DNA of 64,000 nt. It comes from Chloracidobacterium sp. GTDB taxonomy: Bacteria > Acidobacteriota > Blastocatellia > Pyrinomonadales > Pyrinomonadaceae. How positions within the stretch are numbered: position 1 is the first letter of the stretch; the number at the start of each line of letters is the position of its first letter. Below the pieces are notes generated by a model. The model was not told where the DNA came from, did not search any database, and was given only the letters and a program-made list of their open reading frames with translations. The DNA is taken from assembly GCA_016720705.1 (NCBI GenBank), contig JADKKB010000007.1, forward strand, positions 1,736,001 through 1,800,000, in the 5' to 3' direction. Shown in pieces: positions 1 through 8,045 of this stretch. The position numbers and the translations under genes are program-made.

Positions 1-114
1 CGATATTAGCAGTGTTCGCAGTGAGACACTGCCAGCGGAATCCGTTCGCAGCTTGACGGACATACATTCTGAGGTCACCATACGGTCGGTTTCCGGTGTC
101 CGTTTAATAACTTC

Positions 115-324
115 TCAGCCCCAGCAATACTTTGCCTTGACGTCCTTTTCCGCGAATGGCCCGCCAGTTTCCTCATCCGTCAAATAAACGCGAACCTGCG
201 GCACTCTAAACGGACGACCATATACGAGATCTGATCTAGTAGTCGGAACCGTAGATTTTTGCTGAGCCAACGTACCGCTACCGACAACGGTCAGAAAAAA
301 TGAGATCAAAAGTAGAGATTTCAT
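115..324 (-). CDS. small exported hypothetical protein
   Basis: Protein of 69 residues with a clear N-terminal signal peptide (MKSLLLISFFLTVVGSG, likely cut after TLA), so it is probably exported. The mature part of about 48 residues matches no family I recognise and has a single Cys near its end (KYCWG). The frame stays open upstream to 567, but that part overlaps the methyltransferase gene in another frame, so the ATG at 324 is the natural start. It lies 14 bases after the methyltransferase stop on the same strand and may be read from the same transcript. Function unknown; the signal peptide is the main evidence that it is real. Confidence 0.5.
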   Translation of the reverse strand: MKSLLLISFFLTVVGSGTLAQQKSTVPTTRSDLVYGRPFRVPQVRVYLTDEETGGPFAEKDVKAKYCWG

Positions 325-337
325 AGATGCTAGAACA

Positions 338-1297
338 TTACTCTGGACTAATTGCGGATGAATTTCTCTCCCAAAAGACCCCATCCGCAAATCCCTGAAT
401 AGCATTGTCGGTTTCCACGAGTTCGAGCCGCTTTTGCGCCAGCAGACAATAATTTTCATCCGATTCGATCGTAACAAAATCTCGCCCGAGCTTTTTTGCC
501 ACGACGGCGGTTGTGCCGCTGCCTGCGAATGGGTCGAGGATGACGTCGCCGGCGTCGGAACTCGCAAGAATTATCTTTGCGAGGAGTTTCTCGGGCTTTT
601 GCGTCGGGTGGTCTGTATTTTCGGGCATTGACCAAAAGGGCACGGTGATATCTGTCCAGATATTTGACGGGTGAGTGTCGCGAAAATTGCCGCCGGGTGT
701 TTCCGTCCAATCTTTCGGTTTCCCGTCCTCACGATACGGTGCGAGCACGCGCCGCCGTTGCTTTACCGCGTCCACATTGAAGGTATATTCATCCGACATC
801 GTGAAAAACCATATATCTTCCGAGGCGTTCTTCCAGTTAGCCTTGGCTCCGCGGCCCTTTTCTCGCTCCCAGGTAATACGGTTCTGCAGTTTGAAATATC
901 TCGACCCGACACTTTGGATCACCGAACCCGAGCGCCAGTCGCCGCAGATATAGGCCGACGCTCCGGGTTTAAGAAGCGGCACGCACAGCTTTAGCCACGA
1001 ATCGAGCCATTCTTCATATTCGTCGGACGATCGCTCACGAAAGCTTTCTTTCCCAAATCTCTTGGTCAGGTTATATGGCGGATCCGCAAAAAGCAGGTCG
1101 AAATGGCAATTGGGTAATCGTGGCAACACTTCGAATGCGTCACCGCAGATGACCAAATTATCAGAATGCGGCCTGTCGCCGAGTTGGTCGGAGCTTACGA
1201 GTTGTTTTTGGAGCGAAACGACCTCATCCGCACCTATCTCGATAGTTCGGTTTCGCGGAGCTCTCGGTCGAGGATCATTTGTTTGAGATCTTGCCAT
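338..1297 (-). CDS. DNA methyltransferase, N6-adenine/N4-cytosine type (beta class)
   Basis: Predicted to transfer a methyl group from S-adenosylmethionine to an exocyclic amino group in DNA. From the start at 1297 (319 aa) the catalytic DPPY motif is at residues 72-75 (FADPPYNL) and the SAM-binding FxGxG motif at 257-261 (DPFAGSGTT). Catalytic motif first and SAM motif last is the order of beta-class enzymes such as CcrM and M.HinfI (family knowledge). The frame stays open to 1408 with two earlier starts (1324, 1408), but that N-terminus has a non-conserved look and no start has a convincing ribosome site. No restriction endonuclease lies next to it, so it appears to be an orphan enzyme. It diverges from the ATP synthase genes. 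Confidence 0.9.
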   Translation of the reverse strand: MARSQTNDPRPRAPRNRTIEIGADEVVSLQKQLVSSDQLGDRPHSDNLVICGDAFEVLPRLPNCHFDLLFADPPYNLTKRFGKESFRERSSDEYEEWLDSWLKLCVPLLKPGASAYICGDWRSGSVIQSVGSRYFKLQNRITWEREKGRGAKANWKNASEDIWFFTMSDEYTFNVDAVKQRRRVLAPYREDGKPKDWTETPGGNFRDTHPSNIWTDITVPFWSMPENTDHPTQKPEKLLAKIILASSDAGDVILDPFAGSGTTAVVAKKLGRDFVTIESDENYCLLAQKRLELVETDNAIQGFADGVFWERNSSAISPE

Positions 1298-1472
1298 CAG
1301 GGTGTTCGTTTTGAACTCTAGCATAGTGACGAAGTATTGCGAACCAAAACTCCGGCAACGCTCCGACGCAAGCGCTCCTTGACCCTTAAAATGGGCGCGT
1401 GATACCATTAAGTCTTTTGAGAATCGGGCGCTTTTAGCCTTTTTAACACACTGTTATTGGTCAAATAAGTTT

Positions 1473-1922
1473 ATGCATTTGTTGGCGTTTGCCGAAAGTA
1501 TACAACTCTTCCCGGACGGCACGATCTTCATCCATATCGCGTTGATCCTGATCATGATCTGGGTCCTCAACCGCACCCTGTTCAAACCGATCAACCGCAT
1601 TATGGCGACCCGCGATAAATACAAGGGCGTCGAAGGCGGCGAAGCGGGGACGATCCTGCGCGATGCCACCGAAAAAGAATCGAGATACTCACGCGAAATG
1701 CTTGAGACCCGCTCAAAGGGCTACGAGTTGATCGAAAGCGAGCAGAAAGACGCGGCGGTCGATCGGGAAAAACAGATCGGCAAGGTCAAGGCTGAGGTCG
1801 CCGATAGATTTGAGACCGGCAAAGCGGAAGTTGAAAAGCAGGCCGCCGAAACACGTTCGACGCTGGCCGCTGACGCTGAAAAGATAGCCGATTCGATCGC
1901 AGCCAATATCTTAAAGGCTTAG
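1473..1922 (+). CDS. atpF': ATP synthase F0 subunit b' (second b-type stalk subunit)
   Basis: Peripheral-stalk subunit linking membrane F0 to catalytic F1. It is 149 aa with one N-terminal membrane helix (about residues 15-33), then the LFKPINRIMATRD segment typical of b-type subunits, then a long Ala/Glu/Lys-rich helix for the right-handed coiled coil. It sits 6 bases before a second b subunit. Such a b'/b pair is known from cyanobacteria, plastids and phototrophic proteobacteria, where the stalk is a heterodimer. It is the first gene of the operon. Upstream is a divergent methyltransferase, not atpB/atpE. The b' versus b label rests on order and divergence only. Confidence 0.85.
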   Translation: MHLLAFAESIQLFPDGTIFIHIALILIMIWVLNRTLFKPINRIMATRDKYKGVEGGEAGTILRDATEKESRYSREMLETRSKGYELIESEQKDAAVDREKQIGKVKAEVADRFETGKAEVEKQAAETRSTLAADAEKIADSIAANILKA

Positions 1923-1928
1923 GATTAT

Positions 1929-2513
1929 ATGCTCTTGTTCATAAGCAATATTATTTTATTTTTCTCCGGTGCGGCCGCGGCCGGCTCCGGCGGAGCTTGG
2001 GAATCGTTTAAGCATTTTTACAACGAGTGGTTCAATTTTCCAGGTTTTGAGATCTGGAAATTCATTAATCTCTTTCTGTTTATCGCGATCGGTGTTTACC
2101 TTCTCAAAAAACCGCTCGGAGATGCATTTAAGGCAAAGCGCGAAGCCATCCGTTCCGAGTTGATTAAGGCTGAGGAAGAGAAGCAGGCCGCACTCGCGAA
2201 ATTGACCGCTGCCGAGGCCAAACTCGCTCAGCTCGAAACCGAGAAACAAGGTGTTTTTGCTAACGCGAAGGCCGAAGCCGAAGCGGAAAAGCAGCGTCTT
2301 GCCGCTCACACTGAGACCGAGATCCAGAGGCTTCGTCAGCAGACCGAGGCTGAGATCGCCCGTCTGGTCAGTCAATCACGTGCTGAACTCCGTCGATTTG
2401 CTGCCGAAGAAAGCATTCGCCTTGCCGAGCAAAAGCTACGTTCGCAGATCAATGGCGAGAGCGATGCCCGTTTGGTAAGGGCAAACATCCAAGAGATCGG
2501 AGGGCTTAACTAA
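1929..2513 (+). CDS. atpF: ATP synthase F0 subunit b
   Basis: Second peripheral-stalk subunit, 194 aa. A hydrophobic N-terminus (about residues 1-20) is followed by a Trp/Phe-rich segment and a second hydrophobic helix (about 38-58: FEIWKFINLFLFIAIGVYLL). A long charged coiled coil rich in A, E, K and Q follows from about residue 70. The first hydrophobic stretch may be a signal or an extra helix, as in long-form b subunits. It ends 1 base before atpH, which suggests translational coupling. The b'-b-delta order matches the cyanobacterial atp1 cluster. Confidence 0.9.
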   Translation: MLLFISNIILFFSGAAAAGSGGAWESFKHFYNEWFNFPGFEIWKFINLFLFIAIGVYLLKKPLGDAFKAKREAIRSELIKAEEEKQAALAKLTAAEAKLAQLETEKQGVFANAKAEAEAEKQRLAAHTETEIQRLRQQTEAEIARLVSQSRAELRRFAAEESIRLAEQKLRSQINGESDARLVRANIQEIGGLN

Positions 2514-2514
2514 A

Positions 2515-3057
2515 ATGAGTACCGAAACAGTCGCCCGCCGCTATTCCGCCGCACTTGCAGACGTTGTTTTGCAGGCAGGCGACGTTGATACCGTCAGAGA
2601 TGAGCTCGCCGGTTGGCACCGTATCTTTGACGAAAACCCAAATCTGAGTAACGTTTTCAGCAATCCGTCGATCACGCACCTCAATAAGCAGAATCTGCTT
2701 GAGGAACTGATCGCCAGATCCGCTCCGACCAAAACGACGGCAAACTTCTTGCGTATTTTGCTCAAAAACGACCGACTGAATGAGATCGGCGAGATCAATC
2801 GCCGGTTTGCGTCGGTGCTAGAGGAGCGTAAAGGCGTGATCGCGGCCGAGATCACATCGGCCCGCGAACTGCCGGAAAATGAACGTGCCGCTTTTCAGCT
2901 AAATATCGAAAAGATGACGGGCAAAAAGGTCAATATTAAATTTTTAACAAACAGCGATATTATCGGCGGCGTCGTAACCCGCATCGGGTCAACCGTCTAT
3001 GACGGCTCGATCCGAACTAAATTAGATACTCTTAAAGAACAGCTCATTGGTGGATAG
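2515..3057 (+). CDS. atpH: ATP synthase F1 subunit delta (OSCP)
   Basis: The delta subunit joins the peripheral stalk to the top of the alpha3beta3 head. Its 180 aa fit the family length. The N-terminal helical domain begins VARRYSAALADV, matching the usual RYAxAL start, and the C-terminus carries the conserved GGVVTRIGSTVYDGSIRTKL segment. It lies between b and alpha in the normal order. The 71-base gap before atpA contains a hairpin. Confidence 0.95.
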   Translation: MSTETVARRYSAALADVVLQAGDVDTVRDELAGWHRIFDENPNLSNVFSNPSITHLNKQNLLEELIARSAPTKTTANFLRILLKNDRLNEIGEINRRFASVLEERKGVIAAEITSARELPENERAAFQLNIEKMTGKKVNIKFLTNSDIIGGVVTRIGSTVYDGSIRTKLDTLKEQLIGG

Positions 3058-3072
3058 CAATTTGCGGGCGGT

Positions 3073-3097
3073 CTGCCGCTGGTCGAAAATGCGGCAG
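3073..3097. repeat. hairpin in the atpH-atpA gap
   Basis: CTGCCGC at 3073-3079 pairs perfectly with GCGGCAG at 3091-3097 across an 11-base loop. No T-run follows, so it is not an intrinsic terminator. It could be an mRNA-processing or translation-tuning structure ahead of the strongly expressed alpha gene. Function is inferred only. Confidence 0.45.
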
Positions 3098-3128
3098 GCT
3101 TAACGGCAACGGGCCACTAACAATTAAT

Positions 3129-4661
3129 ATGGAAGCAATTAAAGCAAACGAAATAAACGAGATCATTCGTGCACAGATCGAGAACTTTGACGCCAGTATG
3201 ACGGTCAACGAGGTCGGCACGGTGATCAAGGTCGGCGATGGTATCGCCGAGATCTACGGCCTCGAAAAGGTTATGGCCGGTGAGTTGCTCGAATTTCCGC
3301 ACGGCGTGCGCGGTCTCGCACTTAACCTTGAGGAAGACAAGGTCGGTTGCGTGCTCTTCGGCGATTTCCAGAAGATCGAGGCCGGTGACGAAGCCAAACG
3401 CACCAAGCGCATTATGAGCGTGCCGGTCGGCGATGCATTGATCGGCCGAGTAGTTGACGCTCTCGGTAATCCGATCGACGAAGCGGGCGACATCGTTACT
3501 GACACCTATTTTCCGATCGAGCGTATCGCCCCCGGCATTATTGATCGTCAGCCCGTTAAAGAGCCGCTTCAGACCGGTTTGAAAGCTATTGACTCGATGG
3601 TGCCGATCGGCCGCGGACAGCGTGAGTTGATCATCGGCGACCGCCAGACCGGTAAAACGGCCGTCGCGATCGACACGATCATCAACCAAAAGGGCAAGGA
3701 CGTTATCTGTATCTACGTCGCTATCGGCCAGAAGCAGTCGACGGTTGCTCAGGTTCGCCAAAAGCTCGACGAATTTGGCGCGATGGACTACACGATCATC
3801 GTTTCGGCGACCGCATCTGATCCGGCGGCTATGCAGTTTCTAGCTCCGTACGCAGGCTGCGCGATGGGCGAGTACTTTCGCGACAACGGCCGTCACGCTC
3901 TGACGATCTACGACGATCTGTCCAAGCAGGCTGCGGCGTATCGTGAAATTTCACTTCTGCTCCGCCGTCCGCCGGGCCGCGAGGCATATCCGGGCGACGT
4001 TTTCTACTTGCACTCACGCTTGCTAGAGCGTGCGGCTAAGATGTCGGATAAGCAGGGCGGCGGTTCGCTGACCAGTTTGCCGATCATCGAGACTCAGGCC
4101 GGCGATATCTCGGCCTACATTCCGACCAACGTAATCTCGATCACGGACGGCCAGATCTTCCTTGAGTCCGACTTGTTCAACTCAGGCGTACGGCCGGCTA
4201 TCAACGTCGGTAACTCGGTTTCGCGTGTGGGCGGTTCGGCTCAGATCAAGGCGATGAAGCAGGTTGCCGGTACATTGCGTATCGACTTAGCCCAGTTTCG
4301 CGAGTTGGCGGCATTTGCGCAGTTCGGCTCGGACCTGGACAAATCTACCCAGTCTCAACTCGAACGCGGAAAGCGTCTGACCGAGATACTGAAACAGCCG
4401 CAATACCGGCCGATGGAAGTAGTCGAACAGGTGCTGATCATCTGGGCTGTTACCAACGGAATGGCAGACGACATCGAGGTTTCCGATCTTAAGCGTTTTG
4501 AAGAAGAGCTGACCACGTTTGCTAAGGACGCTCATCCCGCCGTGCTCAACACGATGCGCGAGAAGCAGTCGATAGATGACGATCTCAAGGCCGCGATGAA
4601 GGAAGCGATCGAGGATTTCAAGGCAACACGTTGGGAAACGTCAACGGCAACCGCAGCGTAG
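3129..4661 (+). CDS. atpA: ATP synthase F1 subunit alpha
   Basis: Regulatory nucleotide-binding subunit of the F1 head, 510 aa, the usual length. Visible are the beta-barrel N-domain, the P-loop GDRQTGKTAVAIDTI (near residue 170), the conserved YDDLSKQAAAYREISLLLRRP segment read in two parts, and the signature PAINVGNSVSRVGGSAQ. The chain is intact with no odd residues. It follows atpH after 71 bases and precedes atpG after 74 bases. The catalytic beta subunit is not encoded nearby. Confidence 0.98.
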   Translation: MEAIKANEINEIIRAQIENFDASMTVNEVGTVIKVGDGIAEIYGLEKVMAGELLEFPHGVRGLALNLEEDKVGCVLFGDFQKIEAGDEAKRTKRIMSVPVGDALIGRVVDALGNPIDEAGDIVTDTYFPIERIAPGIIDRQPVKEPLQTGLKAIDSMVPIGRGQRELIIGDRQTGKTAVAIDTIINQKGKDVICIYVAIGQKQSTVAQVRQKLDEFGAMDYTIIVSATASDPAAMQFLAPYAGCAMGEYFRDNGRHALTIYDDLSKQAAAYREISLLLRRPPGREAYPGDVFYLHSRLLERAAKMSDKQGGGSLTSLPIIETQAGDISAYIPTNVISITDGQIFLESDLFNSGVRPAINVGNSVSRVGGSAQIKAMKQVAGTLRIDLAQFRELAAFAQFGSDLDKSTQSQLERGKRLTEILKQPQYRPMEVVEQVLIIWAVTNGMADDIEVSDLKRFEEELTTFAKDAHPAVLNTMREKQSIDDDLKAAMKEAIEDFKATRWETSTATAA

Positions 4662-4672
4662 GTTAGTTATAG

Positions 4673-4721
4673 GTGATTAGGTGCGGGTAATAGTCGACGA
4701 CTATTACCCATTCCCTATCAC
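4673..4721. repeat. 49-bp hairpin element in the atpA-atpG gap
   Basis: GGGTAATAGTCG (4685-4696) and CGACTATTACCC (4698-4709) are perfect 12-base arms around one A. Outside them GTGAT (4673-4677) pairs with ATCAC (4717-4721) across an internal bulge. There is no T-run. This long imperfect palindrome fills most of the atpA-atpG gap. It may be a mobile palindromic repeat or an mRNA structure that sets relative alpha/gamma expression; both are inference. Confidence 0.6.
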
Positions 4722-4735
4722 TCATCAACAAGAAT

Positions 4736-5611
4736 ATGGCAAGTCTATTGGATATGCGCCGACGCATTAAGTCGGTCAAAAATACTCAGCAGATCACCAA
4801 GGCGATGAAGATGGTCGCCGCGGCCAAGCTCAAACGGGCCCAGGATCGCGTCACTTCATCACGCCCTTTCGCGGGTAAGATGTCCGAAGTTTTGGGCGGC
4901 CTGAGCGCAAAGGTGGCTGATGAATTTTCGCATCCGCTACTCGACGAGCGTGGAGACGACAAATATCTCATCGTACTGATCAGCGCCGACAAGGGCCTCG
5001 CGGGTGCGTTCAACGCCAACGTCATCAAGGCCACACAGGCCTTTCTTAAGAGTCACGACGGCAAGACGACCGAGATGGTCGCTGTCGGTCGTAAGGGTCG
5101 GGATTTCTTTAGGCGTCGTGACGTGGTCTTTGCCGACGAATACATTGGATTGACAGGTTCGGGCCAGGTCAAACTCCAGGACGCACTCGAGATCGCTGAA
5201 AAGCTTATCAAGGACTTTGTCGCTGATGAGACGATCGACAAGGTGTTTATCGTCTTTACCGAATTCAAGACCGTTCTATCGCAAAAACCCGTTATTGAGC
5301 AGCTTTTGCCGATCCCGCGAAATGATTCCGATGCGGGTGCAGACGGCACCGCTCAGGCCGAATATATCTATGAGCAGCCTGTGGCCGAGATCTTTGGCAA
5401 GCTTTTGCCAAAACAGGTCGAGACGCAGATCTACCGCGGTATGATCGAATCGGTCGCCTCAGAACAAGGTTCGCGAATGACGGCAATGGACTCGGCGTCA
5501 AAGAATGCCGGCGAACTGATCGACACTCTGGTTCTCAATATGAACCGTATCCGTCAGGCTGCGATCACCAAGGAGATCATCGAGGTTGTCAGCGGCGCCG
5601 CGGCAGCATAA
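4736..5611 (+). CDS. atpG: ATP synthase F1 subunit gamma
   Basis: Central rotor shaft of F1, 291 aa. The N-terminal helix carries the hallmark MRRRIKSVKNTQQITKAMKM, and the C-terminal helix has ASKNAGELIDTLVLNMNRIRQAAIT, both contacting the alpha/beta head in the family. The domain between is of normal size. It is the last gene of the cluster and is followed 20 bases later by an intrinsic terminator. In many bacteria beta and epsilon would come next; they are missing here. Confidence 0.97.
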   Translation: MASLLDMRRRIKSVKNTQQITKAMKMVAAAKLKRAQDRVTSSRPFAGKMSEVLGGLSAKVADEFSHPLLDERGDDKYLIVLISADKGLAGAFNANVIKATQAFLKSHDGKTTEMVAVGRKGRDFFRRRDVVFADEYIGLTGSGQVKLQDALEIAEKLIKDFVADETIDKVFIVFTEFKTVLSQKPVIEQLLPIPRNDSDAGADGTAQAEYIYEQPVAEIFGKLLPKQVETQIYRGMIESVASEQGSRMTAMDSASKNAGELIDTLVLNMNRIRQAAITKEIIEVVSGAAAA

Positions 5612-5631
5612 TTTGCGATCGGGGTTTTACC

Positions 5632-5667
5632 AAAAGGCCGGGCGCGTGATCGTAGCCCGGCTTTTTT
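5632..5667 (+). terminator. Rho-independent terminator after atpG
   Basis: GCCGGGC (5637-5643) pairs with GCCCGGC (5655-5661), followed directly by six T (5662-5667) and preceded by an A-run. Position and shape fit an intrinsic terminator that ends the ATP synthase transcript. Confidence 0.9.
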
Positions 5668-5683
5668 GCGCATCGCGGTAGAG

Positions 5684-5712
5684 TTGTTAATCGCATGGTA
5701 CCGTTGTAATAT
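5684..5712 (+). promoter_or_regulatory. possible sigma70-type promoter for the small membrane protein
   Basis: TTGTTA (5684-5689), a 17-base spacer and TAATAT (5707-5712). Each box matches four of six consensus positions. It lies between the atpG terminator and the gene starting at 5794, where a new promoter is expected. Weak match; not proof. Confidence 0.3.
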
Positions 5713-5793
5713 ACTGTCGATCTTTACTTTTCGGCATTTGCTCTTTAATGTCGCTGTTTTCGAGAACTTTACCATCAAAAATTGGAGGACACT

Positions 5794-6039
5794 ATGGCGA
5801 TACTTGGTCTTTTGGGTTTACTTCTGTTGGTAGTTGGTTGGGTCTGGTTAATGATCATTGCATTCAAGAGCGGCGGGGCGCTTTGGACGGTTTTGATCTT
5901 TTTCTTCTCGTGGATCGCGGGCCTGATATTCTGTTTTGTTAAGAAGGAAGGCTGGATGCAACTGGGGATGATGATACTAGGAATGATCTTGATGATCGCG
6001 GGCGGTAGTTTTTCGGCCTCGACGTCATTTGGCAACTAG
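5794..6039 (+). CDS. small hydrophobic membrane protein
   Basis: 81 aa made almost wholly of three hydrophobic segments (about 2-24, 29-48 and 56-74), the middle two joined by a short KSGG turn and a VKKEG loop. No catalytic motif is visible. The start is the ATG at 5794 because a GGAGG ribosome site lies 5 bases upstream; an in-frame TTG at 5782 is upstream of that site. It precedes the VanZ-like gene by about 30 bases and may be cotranscribed with it. Function unknown; the composition recalls small bacterial envelope proteins. Confidence 0.7.
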   Translation: MAILGLLGLLLLVVGWVWLMIIAFKSGGALWTVLIFFFSWIAGLIFCFVKKEGWMQLGMMILGMILMIAGGSFSASTSFGN

Positions 6040-6067
6040 CGGCCGATAATTGACTGGATCTAAGGGT

Positions 6068-6505
6068 ATGAACGAGAGACGCGATCGCATATTTGCAGTT
6101 GCGTCTCTCGTATTTTGGGTCGGCATCATTTTTTATCTGTCGAGCGGACAGGGGGCGATGGATCAGACTTCGAGATTTATCCGCCCGTTGCTCGAGTTTT
6201 TGTTTCCGTCGGCATCGTCGGACACGATCACGCTGTATCACGCGTTCATTCGCAAATTCGCACATTTTACCGAGTATGCCATTCTCGCTTTCCTGGCATT
6301 CCGGGCGTCCAGGAACTCCCGTTGGAAGTATATCGCGGCCTTCGCGCTTGTGATCGCGGTCGCATCGCTTGACGAATTCAATCAGAGTTTTGAGGCGACA
6401 AGGACCGGCAGCATCAACGACGTGATGCTTGATATTGCCGGCGGCGTCTCGATGATCGCAGTTATTTGGGGCATTCTCAAAATCCGGCGGTCGGTAATCG
6501 CATAG
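6068..6505 (+). CDS. VanZ-like family membrane protein
   Basis: About 145 aa with four predicted membrane helices. It carries the VanZ-family core: a first helix ending in FYLSSGQ, then RKFAHFTEYAILAFL with the conserved K-x-x-H-x-x-E-Y pattern, and a later SLDEFNQSF segment followed by DVMLDIAGG. VanZ is linked to low-level teicoplanin resistance, but most relatives have no known function, so no resistance claim is made. An in-frame TTG at 6050 is an alternative start; the ATG at 6068 gives the more normal N-terminus. Confidence 0.85.
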   Translation: MNERRDRIFAVASLVFWVGIIFYLSSGQGAMDQTSRFIRPLLEFLFPSASSDTITLYHAFIRKFAHFTEYAILAFLAFRASRNSRWKYIAAFALVIAVASLDEFNQSFEATRTGSINDVMLDIAGGVSMIAVIWGILKIRRSVIA

Positions 6506-6600
6506 CGACATTCAATTGTCTTCGGCCAACAAAAAACTTCCATTTTCGGCAACTTTGTGTCATATTTTATCGTTAAGAGTACTGACAAGGAGATTTATAA

Positions 6601-7755
6601 ATGAGCATTTTTGACAAGATCAAACAAGAGGCATTAAACCAGTTTATCGAGGTCATCGAGTGGCTCGATGAATCACAATCGACACTCGTATACCGTTTTC
6701 CGGTCGCCGCCCAGGAGATCAAGAACGGTGCCCAGTTGATCGTTCGCGAATCGCAGGCCGCAGTCTTCGTTTTCGAGGGCCAGGTCGCTGATGTGTTTAC
6801 GCCCGGACGCTACACCATCGAGGGCGGTAATACGCCGATCCTTTCGAAATTGGGTGCGTGGAAATACGGTTTCAATTCTCCGATCAAGTCTGAAGTCTAT
6901 TTCGTCAATACGAAACAGTTCACTGATATGAAATGGGGCACGTCCAATCCGGTTATGCTCCGCGACGCCGATTTTGGTATCGTCCGCCTGCGTGCGTTTG
7001 GCGCCTACAGCTTGCGGGTCGCTGATCCGAGCGAGTTTATCAAGCAGATCGCCGGCACCAATGCCCATTTTCAGACCGACGATATCGACGGTCAGCTCAA
7101 ACGTGCCATCGTTACTGAGTTTTCCGATGCTCTCGGCGAACTCAAGATACCGGCGCTCGACCTCGCCGCTCAGTACAAAGAGATCGGCGATACGATCCGC
7201 GGTAAGATCAACGAAGATTTCAGTAGCTACGGGCTCGAGGTAACCAAGTTTTACGTCGAGAATGTCAGCCTTCCGCCCGAAGTCGAGGCCGCGATGGACA
7301 AGCGTGCATCGATGGGAGCTCTCGGCGACGCTCAGACCTATATGCAGTTTCAGGCAGCGGACGCCCTTCGCGATGCGGCGCAGAACGAAGGCGGCGGTGC
7401 GGGCCTCGGTGCCGGCCTCGGTGCGGGATTTGCGGTCGGCGGCCAGATGGCAAATGTTTTTGGCCAGCAGGCAGGCGGTGCTCAACCCCCGGCGGCAGTC
7501 GCGGCGACGGTTCCGTGTCCGGCGTGCGGCAAAGCGAATGTGGCCGGCGTTAAGTTTTGCTCCGATTGCGGCGGCAAAATGGAGGTCGCTAAGGTTCCGT
7601 GCATTAAATGCGGTGCCGAACTTCGCGAAGGTGCCAAGTTCTGTTCCGAATGCGGCTCGACGCAGGAAAAGGCCAAGTGCACCGGTTGCCAGTTCGAACT
7701 CGCCCCGGGAGCCAAGTTCTGCCCCGAGTGCGGTGCTAAGACCGACGACGCCTAA
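6601..7755 (+). CDS. SPFH (band 7-like) protein with three C-terminal zinc ribbons
   Basis: 384 aa. Residues about 1-240 match the SPFH/virion-core-like group often found in bacteria, beginning MSIFDKIKQEALNQFIEVIEW, here shortened to its conserved start. A Gly/Ala-rich linker (about 260-295) follows, then three tandem CxxC-CxxC zinc ribbons starting near residues 306, 334 and 360. An AAGGAG ribosome site lies 8 bases before the ATG. SPFH proteins usually organise membrane microdomains or form oligomeric rings, while such ribbons mediate protein contacts; the job here is unknown. There is no membrane helix, so membrane binding would be peripheral. It is followed by a terminator. Confidence 0.88.
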   Translation: MSIFDKIKQEALNQFIEVIEWLDESQSTLVYRFPVAAQEIKNGAQLIVRESQAAVFVFEGQVADVFTPGRYTIEGGNTPILSKLGAWKYGFNSPIKSEVYFVNTKQFTDMKWGTSNPVMLRDADFGIVRLRAFGAYSLRVADPSEFIKQIAGTNAHFQTDDIDGQLKRAIVTEFSDALGELKIPALDLAAQYKEIGDTIRGKINEDFSSYGLEVTKFYVENVSLPPEVEAAMDKRASMGALGDAQTYMQFQAADALRDAAQNEGGGAGLGAGLGAGFAVGGQMANVFGQQAGGAQPPAAVAATVPCPACGKANVAGVKFCSDCGGKMEVAKVPCIKCGAELREGAKFCSECGSTQEKAKCTGCQFELAPGAKFCPECGAKTDDA

Positions 7756-7781
7756 ACTGAGATTTTGGCATTGACGATCCG

Positions 7782-7820
7782 AGGACGGGTGGGCGAGCTA
7801 AGTCCATCCGTCCTTTCTAT
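7782..7820 (+). terminator. likely Rho-independent terminator after the SPFH gene
   Basis: AGGACGGGTGG (7782-7792) pairs with CCATCCGTCCT (7804-7814) with one G-U pair, followed by a T-rich tail (TTCTATTTG). It separates the SPFH gene from the Trm112-like gene. Confidence 0.65.
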
Positions 7821-7868
7821 TTGCGTTTCAAACGTATTAGAATTAGTCCTTATTGGAGCAAAAAATAT

Positions 7869-8045
7869 ATGGCCGTTAGCCCCGAACTATTAGAGATACT
7901 ACGCTGCCCAAAGTGTAAATCCGAACTCGAGATCAACGCCGAGCAAACCCGACTCAAGTGTCTAAACCCTGAGTGCTCATTGGTTTACCCAATTCGCGAC
8001 GACATCCCCGTGATGCTCGTCGATGAAGCGACGGTCGAAAAATAA
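7869..8045 (+). CDS. Trm112-like zinc-ribbon protein (UPF0434 family)
   Basis: 58 aa starting MAVSPELLEILRCPKC. It has CPKC and a second pair in CLNPEC, then the family ending YPIRDDIPVMLVDEA. Bacterial members (YcaR) resemble the small Trm112 partner that activates methyltransferases, but their own role is poorly known. The ATG at 7869 has GGAG 11 bases upstream. Its stop overlaps the glycosyltransferase start by one base (TAATG), which suggests coupled translation. Confidence 0.9.
   Translation: MAVSPELLEILRCPKCKSELEINAEQTRLKCLNPECSLVYPIRDDIPVMLVDEATVEK

Noticed and set aside
9..32. Hairpin GCAGTGT/ACACTGC at the left edge
   Set aside because: Seven-base arms with a 10-base loop, no gene context visible at the edge; too weak to call.
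3117..3761. 214-codon minus-strand ORF opposite atpA
   Set aside because: Lies wholly antisense to a highly conserved gene; the composition follows from the codon pattern of atpA and no family is recognised.
6673..7485. 270-codon minus-strand ORF opposite the SPFH gene
   Set aside because: Antisense shadow of a gene with a ribosome site and clear domains; no signal or motif of its own.
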